This document shows positions 49,901 through 60,469 of a DNA stretch of 64,000 nt, one piece after another. A program made the position numbers and the translations under genes. Below the pieces are notes generated by a model. It had not been told where the DNA came from. It searched no databases and saw only the letters and a list, made by a program, of their open reading frames with translations. This stretch comes from Watersipora subatra (Eukaryota; Bryozoa; Gymnolaemata; Cheilostomatida; Watersiporidae): contig NC_088715.1 in assembly GCF_963576615.1 (NCBI RefSeq), positions 28,261,463 to 28,325,462 of the forward strand, written 5' to 3'. How positions within the stretch are numbered: the first letter of the stretch is position 1; each line of letters starts with the position of its first letter.

Positions 49901-52900
49901 ATCGGCTGTCGTAGTAGCGAAAGAGTTTAAGGATTCTGGGTAATTAATTCTTAATTTTAAGATTATTTGATAGTTGAGTGAAAATAAAGTGATTAACTAC
50001 AAGCATATTTCATATATCAATAAATATAAACTATAATATATATATATATATAAATACATATACATGAAATATATATCGTATTTGATCAAAAAACTTTAAA
50101 TTTTCTGCAACTAGCCAAAATATGGAGGACTGACTATGAAGGACTATTTAGATTCCCTTATAAATGTTAGGCAAAGAAAGACAACTTCCCAAATATAATT
50201 GTATGAACTAAAACATGAATAAAAGCCTGAGAGCACGAATGGCCTGAAAATAGCAAACGAGTTGATCGTAGAAGCTTAATATTTGTCACCCAATGACAAA
50301 TATTTGTCATTATATTAAATAAAATGACAAAGGCACATTAGAAACATTCCCTACCCTCTTGAGTCTAAAAATTCTGTAGAAAATCTCTGACGAGTGTGGA
50401 GCACGTCTGATGACATATGACTACAATAAACAGGTGTCCCTCGATCCGAATACAAGGAAAACTAACAAAGAGCGTCAGTTTAGATCTGACAGACACGTAC
50501 CTCCAGCGGTAGTCACATTTGAAGTAGTCCTGTAGTAGACCATGCTGACTAACAACTTTTTTGTTCTTCATATAGACAGTCTTTGGCTGCAGCAATCTCG
50601 GTTTCTCACTCTCTTCTTGCATTTCCAATCGCTATATAAATGTGAGTATAGACTACTAAGTGACCAAACACTGATATTACTGATATTATACCATCAGAGG
50701 CTAGCAATGTGTGACCAATACCAAATATTATAACATCAGGGCCTAGCAATGTGTGACCAATACCAAATATTATAACATCAGGGCCTAGCAATGTGTGACC
50801 AATAACAAATATTATAACATCAGGGGCTAGCAATGTGTGACCAATAACAACCAATATAACATCAGAGCTACAAACAAGTAATCAATAACAAATAGAATAA
50901 CATGAGGGGCTTACTAACGAGTGACCAATAACGACCAGTATAACATCAGAGCTACAAACCAGTGACCAATATCAAATAGAATAACATCTGGGGCTACTAA
51001 CGAGTGAACAAATAGTGTGACATTAAAAGGCTGCTATCACGTGTCTAATAAAATATAGACTAATCGACCATAAGACGCACTGCCTGTTGTATAACAATGT
51101 GGTATCTCCTACTAACACTATGTTGAACTAGGAGTTAGGACTCACAGGAATGACGTGCAAAGTCCCATCTGTTCGCAGCTGTGTGTGCATGAGGTCTGAA
51201 GGGTGTTTAGGGAAACCTTCGGGTAGTAGTAAGGGCTTAACACGAATGAGGTGCTTGATCTGCATGAGCAGTGTGTTGTTGAAGGGGGTGTTAGCTATTA
51301 TGACCGGCTTATGAAGCTGTAACATACAAACTATTCTCTTACAGACTCTAAATACAGTCAACCTTGGACATACGAAAGTTAATCTGTTCCGACACTTGCT
51401 TGATATGTCAAAAGAATCATTTGTATGAGCAAATCTATATACTGTGGATTCTCCGATAGTCTGTTCCGACACCTGCTTCATGTGTCAAAACCATCATTTG
51501 TATGAGCAAATCTATATACAGAAGACGCTCCTATAATCTGTTCCGACACCCGCTTCATGTGTCAAAACAATCATTTGTATGAGCAAATCTATATACAGTA
51601 GACGTTCCTATAATTTGTTCTGACATCTGTTTCATGTGTCAAAACAATCATGTGTGAGCAGATCTATATACAGTAGACACTCCTTAACCGTATACTTCAT
51701 ATAATGTAAATTCCACATAACATAAATAATTTATGTAAAGTTTTTGCTTCGTACTACGTAAAACATTCCATATAACGTAAAGTGTTGAGTCAGTGATAGT
51801 TTTCAAATTTGATTTGAATAATGATAATCTCTTAAATAGCCTTTAAATATCGCTTTCTCTCTTACCATACTTGGGAGATAAAGCGACAGGTATGGTTATC
51901 TATATTATATATATAAAGTAAATGCTACTATAATGTATGCCTTCTACAACGTAAATTCTAGATAACGTAAAAGATTTATGCTAAGTTTTTGCTTCATAGT
52001 ACATGTAAAAAATTCTCCATGATGTAAATGTCAATTAGGGGCTACTTTTCAAAATCGATTTGAATGGTGACTTATCTCGCCGCACTTGTGAGAAGAAACG
52101 CCATGACAGGTTAGTTCGTTGGGATAGATTGTAGGTGTGGTGACAAAACAGAGGATAGGTAGCTGCACAATTGATAGTAAATACTTGAAGGCGATCGATT
52201 TGTACAGCGTCGGTCTACCAATCTGAATGTCACGAGTTAGGAATATCGTCAAAAGTTATCTTTTATCTTAACCTTTGTCCCCTGAATACAAATAGAAAAC
52301 AAACAGGAAAACACCGCTGTTTTTATAGTAGAAATGCATTTTTATGGCTAAAACGGCTTACTTGTAGGTACAATTGTGAAATTGGAGTAACTGTGCACGT
52401 AGTTAATAAATCATTTAAAATACGCCTAACAACGTCGAGTGATGACGTAACGTCACCCAAGCTGACTTCATGACTAATTAGTCACTGCTTCTGTGGCTAA
52501 TTAGTCAACTTAGCCAATAGCAACTACATTACCTGTCAGTTTATAACTTGGTTTTTATTACCCGTGCAACGCCGGCATTTAACTAATATTCTTAAAAGAA
52601 TACTTGCATGTCACTTAATTCCCTACATATCTTGAAATCATCACATATAGGTAAATACATGAGGCACTTACATATAACACTAGTACCCTAATGGTACATA
52701 TAGATACAAGAGGCACTTACATATAACACTAGTACCCTAATGGTACATATAGATACAAGAGGCACTTACATATAACACTAGTACCCTAATGGTACATATA
52801 GATACAAGAGGCACTTACATATAACACTAGTACCCTAATGGTACATATAGATACACGAGGCACTTACATATAACACTAGTACCCTAATGGTACATATAGA

Positions 52901-55900
52901 TACAAGAGGCACTTACATATAACACTAGTACCCTAATGGTACATATAGATACATGAGGCACTTACATATAACACTAGTACCCTAATGGTACATATAGATA
53001 CACGAGGCACTTACATATAACACTAGTACCCTAATGGTACATATAGATACACGAGGCACTTACATATAACACTAGTACCCTAATGGTACATATAGATAAA
53101 CGAGGCACTTACATATAACACTAGTACCCTAATGGTACATATAGATACACGAGGCACTTACATATAACACTAGTACCCTAATGGTACATATAGATACACG
53201 AGGCACTTACATATAACACTAGTACCCTAATGGTACATATAGATACACGAGGCACTTACATATAACACTAGTACCCTAATGGTTTGGTGTGAGAAATTGT
53301 TGTGTGTAATAAGTAATTTCACAATTATTTCACAATCCAGCAGAGCGGTCGATTGGCACAAATGGTAGAGTATTGATCTACACAGTCGAAAGTTGTGAGT
53401 TCGAACCTCGTATGATGCATTTTTTTCACAACCTCAAACCACGCTTCAGACAGACGAACACGGCTCTTATTATAGTAAAGATTAAAAATAAACACATTAG
53501 ATAAAATAATGTAGAGAACTGCGTGAGAAAAACTAAACTAAATGTAAGAAACTAAACTAAGAGAGTGAGAGGTAATAAAGGTAAGTTGTCACTTCACATT
53601 ACAATATAGACAGACGATTGAAAATGTAACCTGGTATTAAAAGAGACGGATAGAGGGTAGAGATGGTGATACAGATACGGAGTTAGTCTAACTTAGACTA
53701 TGCTAACTTTATGTTAACACTATTCATTTATATTCTTTTATTTTCACATTTTACACATTTAATCCATTTGATTTTTGACTAGCAGTGAGCCCGGGATACC
53801 CAGGATTCCTTTCATTATCAATCAGATAACCTGCAGGCGGGTGTTTAAGAAAATGGTTCTCTGGAACCAAATGGAGTTTGAAACCGAATATTTTTGGCCA
53901 CTTGGCAAGGAGATTATGCATGCTAACTTTGGAATTAGTCTTCACTGGACAAACTCTGCTAAAACATCTGGAAACACAACATTTATACACGATGGTATAA
54001 TGATTTAACATTTACATCTAAGCAAACACCTTAACAGTTTTATTTTTCCTCTGAATTTATTTCAACGAAACAACTTCTTTCGTGATATAAAATTTAAAAA
54101 TTACAGTTGTTAGAAAAGGTTTGAAAATCTTTACAGTTATTTAAAAGTTAAAATGGTAAATGTTGTATATGTTAAAAAAGAATAAATTTTTTGTCCAAAG
54201 ACTTCTTTATTACCCGGGCATTAACCTAGTAGTAGTATATAGAGCAGACCTTGTCCATGCCGAAATGTTCACACAGTTCTTTGCAGACTTTAGTCTCTCC
54301 TTTGAGCACTTTACACCTAGTCACCACATGCATTTCTTTTGGCTCCGGTGCTGGCTCGCCCGCTGTCTTAGCGAGCTTTTCCTAGCAAATACAAACCCAA
54401 GACTTTTAACCGTGTGTTTTATAGACCATACCTTCCATACCTTATTCCTGTGAGTTTTCAGTTCAAAGTTTAATTCACAGTTGCTACACAAACTTAGAGA
54501 TAATATTGTCAATCTTTTCATCCGAAAGATCGCTGACTGAAAACTATACAATTTGCAATTATCAACCATAGTTAATTCATTGAGAACAAATTGAACCAAT
54601 CGGAACACTCCAGATAACCTAAGTTGTTCTTTGAGAATGTTATCAAGCAGATGCATAAAGATTTCAGATCGATTATTGCAGGTCTTAAGTGTCAGTCTAC
54701 TCAGCCGTATATAATGAGTTCAAGTCCCACTGATAGCAACTTTTTATCCTAACCCTGGCTCTAGACAGACACAGCTCTCATTATAGCAAATATGTATTTT
54801 CATATATAAAATTTTTCTTTTTGCAGCATTAGCCTTGCTGTAAAGAAAAAATGTGGAATTAAAATGACATTGAAGGGTGAGTGCTCCCCTTAATATAAAA
54901 TTATCATAACCTTGGACCTTAAATCAAGTGTAAGTGATGTGAAAAAGGGAAAAGTTGTTGATACAAATCAATAATATCAATAATATTGAATAATAATAAT
55001 AAATCAATAATATCCCAGTTACTGTACAGCTATTAAATTAAGAAATTCGGTTATTTTTTCCCTTTTGAAAGACCAAAGGGGTGAGTTAGAAAAGATCTAG
55101 GAACCGATAAAGCTACATTATTTACATGCATTTTAGGCCTAATATGCGGTAAAATCGGTATAATATACGGTATAACGCAAACAAAACAGATTATTTATGT
55201 TGTAGTGGCGTTTACTGTACTACTTTACGAAAAAAAATCATAGTAAATCATACACAAAATGATTGCAATCTACACAGTTGACTAAAACAATCAAATCAGC
55301 CAAATGATGATAGATGAGAGAGAATGCTTACAAAAACAATCTGGGAACGGCTCTGTAAGTGAACCATTATTATTGGCAGAAAGACTACTGAAGCAGTGGT
55401 TACGGATGAAAACTGCCAGCTAGATGGTGTCAGGCAGATGGTAACATCATACCTGGTAGCGTAAGATTGGTGCACTCCAATGTACTGGCTCAGGCAATTT
55501 GTAATCATCTTTTCTATGGCTCCTTGGAGGTATCGGCTTCCAGTTAGTTCTGTTGTATCGCGGAATGCCCTTAAACCTTACACTTTGATGTATTAGAGGT
55601 CGGGCTTTGTTCTACAAACACACAACAGGTCTCTGTCTCATTTTTGGATCTCTGGCTTTCATCCATTCTGGCACAGAATTTTTGTAGATTGTATTAGTAA
55701 TCAGGATTTTTCTATCATTTGTGATTGTTTTATGTTTGAGGTGATCTGATTGCCAGGATGTGCCAAGATTAAAATGGATACAACTTCATTGCGATTAAAA
55801 TGGTCAGATCAATCGAAAGTGTGATTATGACAACGATAGTTACAAAGAGACCGACAGAATAGAGATGGGTAACACTTCAACTTGAGCACAATAGCTGACA

Positions 55901-58747
55901 TCAATTATCGCAATGATTATAACTAGTGACATCACTTCGCTTTGTAGTTTCCTTCTGAGTGTTTTAATTGCGAACAAGTTTTATTGACTTTATATTAGAA
56001 AAAATTTGACAATCAGATGACCTCAAACATAAAAAACAAATGCTAATGATCGCTAAAAAAATCACAAATAATAGAAAATACTGATACTTTCTGATAAAAT
56101 CTAAAACTTTTGTGTAAATTCCACCAAACTTGAAACAAAGTTCACATACAGTTATTTGGCATCAAAAGGTTCACCATGTTGTGTTGTAGGTGCAAAATAT
56201 GTGGAAATGTGATTAAAAGTTCTCAAAAGCTCAAAAACGAACAGTTAATCGCCGCCATCACAAAACCGCCGTAGATTAGAATCTCTTTCCAAAACGGCTC
56301 AAATGGGACGTAGTAGCTGAACGAGATGGCTTCTGTTTACACTTTCATGCAACCTCATTCGTCGAAATATTTTCGCAAATATACTTCAAGCATTAAATAA
56401 AACTATGTCTATTGTTCTTACGTGTCTATTTCATGTCCATTGCAATGCTGTCACTTTCAGCACTGATATCTTATAACCTACCGTGAAAATTCGTTTAATT
56501 TTTTAACCTTAGCTCGAAGGAGTACATATCATTGTCTGATAAACATGATGAACCTGTTGGTCCCCTGTGATAATCGAAAAATGCTGACGAAATTATTCAC
56601 GCTGTTTGGCAGGAAGTATTGGTCATAAGATCAGATTACGACTAGACAATTAGACCAAGCCGAAACAAACCTGTATAGTAGCGAGCATCTATATTTGATA
56701 CAGGGTCTTCGGCAAAACCCGAAGTGTTTGTCATAAACTAGTGCTACGAGATGTTTTATATTGAGCCTTTAATTGGCCTTTCAATTCACGTGTCAAAACA
56801 ATAACCAAATGTAATGACTACGTCAGATAAATAAACTGATTCCGATCTACGGCGGTTTCGTGATGGCGGTGATTAACTGTTCGTTTTTTAGCTTTTAGGA
56901 GCTTGTAATCACATTTCCACATATTTTGCAGCTACAACACAACATGGTGAATCTTTTGATACCAAATAACTGTAAGTGAATTTTGTTGCAAGTTTGGTGG
57001 AATTTACACAAAAGTTTTAGATTTTATCAGAAAGTATCAGTATTTTCTATTATTTGTGATTTGTTTAGCGATCATTAGCATTTGTTTTTTATGTTTTATG
57101 TATATAGATAAATCTCTTCATTATAATGGGTAGGACTCGCAACTAGAGATGCCCCGATTCTAACTTCACCAGCCGATTCAGATACCGATTCGATATACCG
57201 ATTCTTATTGAAAAATAATCCGATTCAGATCTTTTGTGTTGCATAGATAATTGTTAATTTTATTACACAAATATAATGCAAAGAAAATATAAATATTGAT
57301 GCATTTATTTGTTTGTATTTATGGAAAAAGATATACATGTATATTAAATTCACATACTGACATACCGCGCATCTAGTAACAAAACAGTCCATGTTTCTTG
57401 TAATCTGCTATTAATAATGGTAATTACTGTTAGTGGTACATCTTTCTCTGTGATAATGAAGTCTGCCTTCTACTGCTGAATGAACTGATGCACCGGTATA
57501 AGTTTAGAGCAAATAAACGTTCATCTAAATTACCGTTGGTGATTCAATTATCTCAGTGAGACGTCCCTATCTTCCATCACTAGTGATGTAGCCAGTCGTA
57601 CAAGAGAAGGTTTCACTTGCAACAGATGATGGAGGACAGGCTAAATACCGATAAGTCACTCAGGTTATTTTATGCGATGCAAACGATACATCATATCATC
57701 AGGATCAAGAGAGATACGTAAATAACTTTATGCATGGACTGCTCAAATTACTTTCGTAATACTAGTACATAGAAATGTTACACCACACGCACGCATTCTT
57801 GTTTCCATCATTGATCTCTTGTTCGTGATTGGCTGCAATAAATCATATCGCTGTATTGGGAAATACCGCACTTGTTGATTACGTCCTGTCTAAAGTCAAA
57901 AGATTCCTCAGCTGTGTTGACGTTTATCAGGCTATAGACATGAAATAGAATGTGTGACAGGCTTGGAATTCATTAGGTGAAAGTAAGGAACTTGCAGCTG
58001 ATGATTTTTGATTAGTGCAGCAGGCTAAAATACGGTTTTCTGCTAAATAGTTGAACTGCAAAAAGTATCTGAAGTTTCCGATTTTTTAAGAAAAGATTGG
58101 CCGATACCGATTCAGATACTTAACACCCATATCGGCACCGATACCGATTCCGATATTGAAATCGGGGCAACTCTACTCGCAACTAACGCTGCTGGCTAAA
58201 GTAAGCAATTCTATTGAACAAAATTCCGATTCAATTTAATTTGTTTGCACAAATGATGATGATAGAGTAGCTATTTTTCTTCTAGTGGGAATAGAATTTA
58301 GAAAAATGTTTCTGTAGACATTGTTGTCAGCTCTAAGTATAAAGCCTGATACACTCTGTATCACACTGTAACAGGAGATCTCGCGCTTGAGATCTCGTGA
58401 TTGTGATCTCACTGTCTCACGCTAAATCGTTGATCATCTGTGATAACATCAGCCTAACACCCGTGCTGTATGTGTCTATACAGAGGATATTAGTCTAACA
58501 TCATTTACTTTACATACACAAAAACATTGACATGGCTAGAGTACATCTGTAATATCTATAAATTTATGGTTACTTTAACGGTTTTAAAAAATTTTTTAAA
58601 TTTATTTTCATTTAATTTCTTTAAGCAATCTTTTGACAACTTTTTGCCGTTGTAACTCCGAGTCAACATTAAGTGACTACTCACATTCTAAACATCTGCA
58701 TTATTATTTTTTACCAGAAAAGTAGAAAGTTTGAAAGTGGACTCCAT
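46858..58747 (-). CDS. MRPL30: Mitochondrial ribosomal protein L30 (uL30m)-like, five exons
   Basis: Probable component of the mitochondrial large ribosomal subunit. Joined exons 58715-58747, 55453-55611, 51146-51316, 50501-50631, 46858-46909 total 546 nt, i.e. 181 residues and a TAG stop, with GT-AG introns and matching phases. The call rests on residues 84-100, IKHLIRVKPLLLPEGFP, which closely match the VKHLIRIKPLKLPQGLP core I know from vertebrate MRPL30, with NTPFNN before it at the family's N-x-P position. Residues 1-25 (MESTFKLSTFLNKARPLIHQ and on) look like a mitochondrial targeting peptide. Odd: the usual first half of the L30 fold (HKLHIVxRxKSxxxRPYW-type) is not recognisable, so an in-frame exon between 51317 and 55452 may be missing, and the tail after residue 121 extends beyond the human protein. 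The introns hold transposons and arrays. Confidence 0.72.
47025..47240 (+). mobile_element. tRNA-derived SINE
   Basis: GTGCACTGTGAGAGATCGTC start, GTCGGTCTACCATGCTGAAG tRNA-like segment, B-box remnant GAGTTCAAAACC, 3' end ACTTATTATAGTAAACAT. In MRPL30 intron 4. Confidence 0.7.
47275..47590. repeat. About 300-bp dispersed repeat, copy 2
   Basis: Partner of 44620-44935. It contains an extra local inverted repeat, TTTGCTAGATGAGAT/ATCTAGCAAAT. Confidence 0.75.
48880..49175 (-). mobile_element. piggyBac-like MITE end, diverged copy
   Basis: Reverse complement of the left part of the element at 59957-60465: GATTGGCAACAAGGTTGTTT, TGGTCTAGCTAATGT and AAAAGAAAAGTGAAACCC all recur there. It ends at GTAGTGATAGAGT. 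Confidence 0.7.
49815..49898. repeat. 41-bp imperfect hairpin beside a piggyBac-like end
   Basis: Arms 49815-49855 and 49858-49898 contain GTAATAGAAGTACAGACC and its complement. The following GCCGATACATCGGC...TAGCGAAAGAGT then TTAA matches the terminal sequence of the 59957 element. Confidence 0.85.
50501..50631 (-). CDS. MRPL30: MRPL30 exon 4: C-terminal extension
   Basis: Encodes RLEMQEESEKPRLLQPKTVY and KKVVSQHGLLQDYFKCDYRW, ending in phase 2 at a GTACGT donor. Charged and probably helical. It belongs to the gene by phase; I cannot align it to the vertebrate protein. Confidence 0.7.
50690..50990. repeat. About 50-bp array, 5-6 copies
   Basis: Unit contains CTAGCAATGTGTGACCAATA and AATATTATAACATCAGGG; later copies diverge. 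It begins about 60 nt above MRPL30 exon 4. Confidence 0.88.
51146..51316 (-). CDS. MRPL30: MRPL30 exon 3: conserved L30 core
   Basis: Encodes HKPVIIANTPFNNTLLM and then IKHLIRVKPLLLPEGFP, the diagnostic stretch, ending in RTDGTLHVIP, which parallels the family's KSTGELVVQW. Acceptor TTACAG, donor GTGAGT, phase 0 at both ends. Confidence 0.85.
51385..51695. repeat. 77-bp tandem repeat, 4 copies
   Basis: CCGACACxTGCTTCATGTGT and TGAGCAAATCTATATACAGT recur at exactly 77-bp intervals (51391, 51468, 51545, 51622). The GTAGACxCTCCTATAA portion resembles transposon terminal sequence. It lies just upstream of MRPL30 exon 3. Confidence 0.93.
51690..52045. repeat. Duplicated AT-rich segment
   Basis: CATATAATGTAAATTCCACA...TTTTTGCTTCGTACTACGTA at 51700-51790 recurs diverged at 51930-52030. 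Confidence 0.7.
52190..52275 (+). mobile_element. SINE fragment
   Basis: GTCGGTCTACCAATCTGAAT tRNA-like segment only; the body is missing. Confidence 0.4.
52645..53282. repeat. 49-bp minisatellite, about 13 copies
   Basis: GTACATATAGATACACGAGG plus CACTTACATATAACACTAGT and ACCCTAATG, nearly identical copies; the only variation is in ACACGAGG/ACAAGAGG/ACATGAGG. Confidence 0.97.
53283..53485 (+). mobile_element. tRNA-derived SINE abutting the 49-bp array
   Basis: GTGTGAGAAATTGTTGTGTG start, GGCACAAATGGTAGAG A-box region, B-box GAGTTCGAACC, 3' end GGCTCTTATTATAGTAAAGA. The array ends exactly where the SINE begins. Confidence 0.7.
53790..53920. repeat. Dispersed element fragment shared with 120-235
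   Basis: CAGGCGGGTGTTTAA and GAAACC(G/A)AATATTTTT occur in order in both places. Possible old transposon. Confidence 0.55.
54680..55200 (+). mobile_element. tRNA-derived SINE with long tail
   Basis: AGTGTCAGTCTACTCAGCCG and B-box GAGTTCAAGTCCC, 3' end CAGCTCTCATTATAGCAAAT, then the tail shared with 2680-2960 (GAAAAAGGGAAAAGTTGT, CCCAGTTACTGTA). Confidence 0.6.
55453..55611 (-). CDS. MRPL30: MRPL30 exon 2
   Basis: A 53-codon open exon between TTTGTAG and CAG|GTATGA. It starts NKARPLIHQSVRFKGIPRYN, basic and almost without acidic residues, and continues KLPEPVHWSAPILRYQ. Phase 0 at both ends. Its homology to MRPL30 is not evident; membership is inferred from phase, position and the targeting-like N-terminus. 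Confidence 0.6.
56025..57096. mobile_element. Foldback element, 252-bp inverted arms
   Basis: Arms 56025-56276 and 56845-57096 are close reverse complements (for example AACAAATGCTAATGATCGCT and AGCGATCATTAGCATTTGTT; GGCGGTTTTGTGATGGCGG-type inner ends) around a 568-bp unique core. No ORF of note. Flanking sequence near 55710-56025 contains a second, smaller inverted copy of TTTTATGTTTGAGGT. In MRPL30 intron 1. Confidence 0.88.
57144..58175. mobile_element. hAT-like non-autonomous element with exact 8-bp target duplication
   Basis: Terminal repeats TAGAGATGCCCCGATT and, reversed, TAGAGTTGCCCCGATT, followed inward by GATTCxGATACCGATTC-type subterminal repeats at both ends. Flanked by identical CTCGCAAC at 57136-57143 and 58176-58183. 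The 1032-bp interior has no transposase ORF. In MRPL30 intron 1. Confidence 0.9.
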
Positions 58748-58797
58748 GCTCGCAGCTCCAGTTACACTCTTTGGATCATCGGCTGACCTCTGGATAT
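58715..58797 (-). CDS. MRPL30: MRPL30 exon with start codon (coding 58715-58747)
   Basis: Acceptor TTTTTTCAG at the upper end, donor CTG|GTAAAA. The ATG at 58747-58745 gives MESTFKLSTFL, rich in Ser/Thr/Lys and fitting a mitochondrial presequence. The frame is also open upstream to the acceptor, so a 5' UTR exon, or less likely an earlier start, should lie above 58797. Confidence 0.6.
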
Positions 58798-58888
58798 CTG
58801 AAAAAATATAATAGATTCAGTAATCTTCACTATAATTCTTGACTTTAATAAAACTTTGTGTCCATACGTCTGTCCTAAACCGTGCTTA

Positions 58889-59310
58889 AGGCTGGTTCAC
58901 ACTATATCGCTGTATCTCGGCGTTGATGCCACAATACTTTGGTGATCGTCGATGATAACGATGTTCACGCTATCACAAACCCATCTGCGTTTGCATAAGG
59001 AAACACTCTGTGACATAGTGTTCTCTTTTTAAATTTTCGTAAAGAAACCTTTTTTTCGGGTGCTGAAATCAAAACTAGTCTCGCAGCAACTATCATAAAT
59101 GGATATGAATAAATCACGCTATCTGCGAATTACCATCGCCGAAATGGTTCACATTTGAAAGGCGGGCGTCGATGCTCGGCGAAATATCAGGGAAGTTTGA
59201 CAGCTGCAAACTTTCCCGATATGCCATGCCATCGGTTCATGGTTCACAGAATCGACGATGAACGCCAAAAGGAAAACACTGACTAACGACGACATAGTGC
59301 GAACTGGCCT
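58889..59310. mobile_element. PIF/Harbinger-like MITE, TTA target duplication
   Basis: Ends AGGCTGGTTCACACTATATC and, reversed, AGGCCAGTTCGCACTATGTC, flanked by TTA at 58886-58888 and 59311-59313. 422 bp, non-coding, with further internal GATCGTCGATGATAACG-type symmetry. It sits just upstream of the MRPL30 start exon. Confidence 0.82.
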
Positions 59311-59329
59311 TTAGAGCATTAGGAAAAAA

Positions 59330-59470
59330 ATGCATCATACGGGAATCGAACTCAGATATTTGACTTGGCAGCTAGGCGCACTATCAACTGCTGTACTGTG
59401 ATTAATTGTGCATATAGTTATTACACGTGATGATCTCTTGGGTTGCACCCGACTGCCAGAGTACTGAAAT
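59330..59470 (-). mobile_element. tRNA-derived SINE, reverse fragment
   Basis: Reverse B-box GGGAATCGAACTCAGATATT and GTGATGATCTCTTGGGTTGC at the reverse 5' end. Confidence 0.55.
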
Positions 59471-59956
59471 AAAGAAATAAACGTAGTATAAAGATTCAGT
59501 GATAAGAGTATAAGCTGCTGATACCGAGAGACAATGCTAGCTGTAGCTTTTTTAGGAATCCTACCTCAATAACCACCTTAAAACCATTTAGATTAGTATC
59601 AAACACGTAGTAGAGTGTGTAGCAAACACATCCTCATCTTATTTCTAACTTGCCATGTTTTTTTTTCATAACTTGCACAGTATTTGTTCAAGCAGTGTAA
59701 AATAATATATTATATTTCCTAATATAAACTGGTAAAATAAACCACAAATCTATAATAATAAATCATATTTGTGTGTGTCTGTTAATAGGTTGAATGCTAT
59801 GCGTTTCCACATTTGTTTGCCGCTTTTGTTCAAACCAAACATGCATATGCTCTGTGCTTCCCGCCAGGTCGCTAAAATATTTTGTTGCAAAACTCTATAT
59901 GGTTCTTGAGAAGGGTGGTTCTTGAGAACCAACCTCTTAACCACTCGTCTGATTAA

Positions 59957-60465
59957 CTCTTTCGCTACCGAAAGCCGATATATCGGCTTTCGTGGTAATT
60001 CAAGTCAAGACCTTAAGCCGATATATTGGCTTATCAATAGGGTTTCACTTTTCTTTTCATTATGAAGCCTAAACATTAGCTAGACCAAACAAATATTGTC
60101 TCCAGTGAAACAACCTTGTTGCCAATCACGTGCACCTAAGAGAAATTTTTTTGGTTCAACGATTCCATTTCTAATTATTTTTCAAAACGGCAAAACCAGA
60201 TAGCTATCATCATGGCAAGGAAAAACCCACGTGTTCGTTCAACGCAAATAAAACGTTGGAGATTGTAAGAGAGTGGAATTCACTTTATACTCATCTTCTA
60301 GAGAATTTTGTTTTGAATAATATGCATTTTACAGTAAAACGATATCTGCTTTTATTCTCGAAATATTGCTTAAATACTAGCGGTATATTGGCTTTTCGAA
60401 AAATTCGTTTCATTAATTCGGGCGGAATATTCATTCGGTAAGATTTTAACGCGGTAGTGAAAGAG
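59957..60465. mobile_element. piggyBac-like non-autonomous element, TTAA target duplication
   Basis: Terminal repeats CTCTTTCGCTACC and, reversed, CTCTTTCACTACC, flanked by TTAA at 59953-59956 and 60466-60469. A subterminal palindrome GCCGATATATCGGC follows. The interior keeps a short reading frame starting MARKNPRVRSTQIKRWRL, possibly the decayed start of a transposase. Confidence 0.8.
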
Positions 60466-60469
60466 TTAA

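Noticed and set aside
53340..53425. tRNA gene
   Set aside because: tRNA-like head of a SINE; flanked by the family's leader and tail and lacking a proper cloverleaf.
54321..54656. 111-residue minus-strand ORF considered as the missing L30 exon
   Set aside because: It contains THRNKVWKVWSIKHTVKSLG but no L30 motif, and lies in repeat-like sequence open on both strands.
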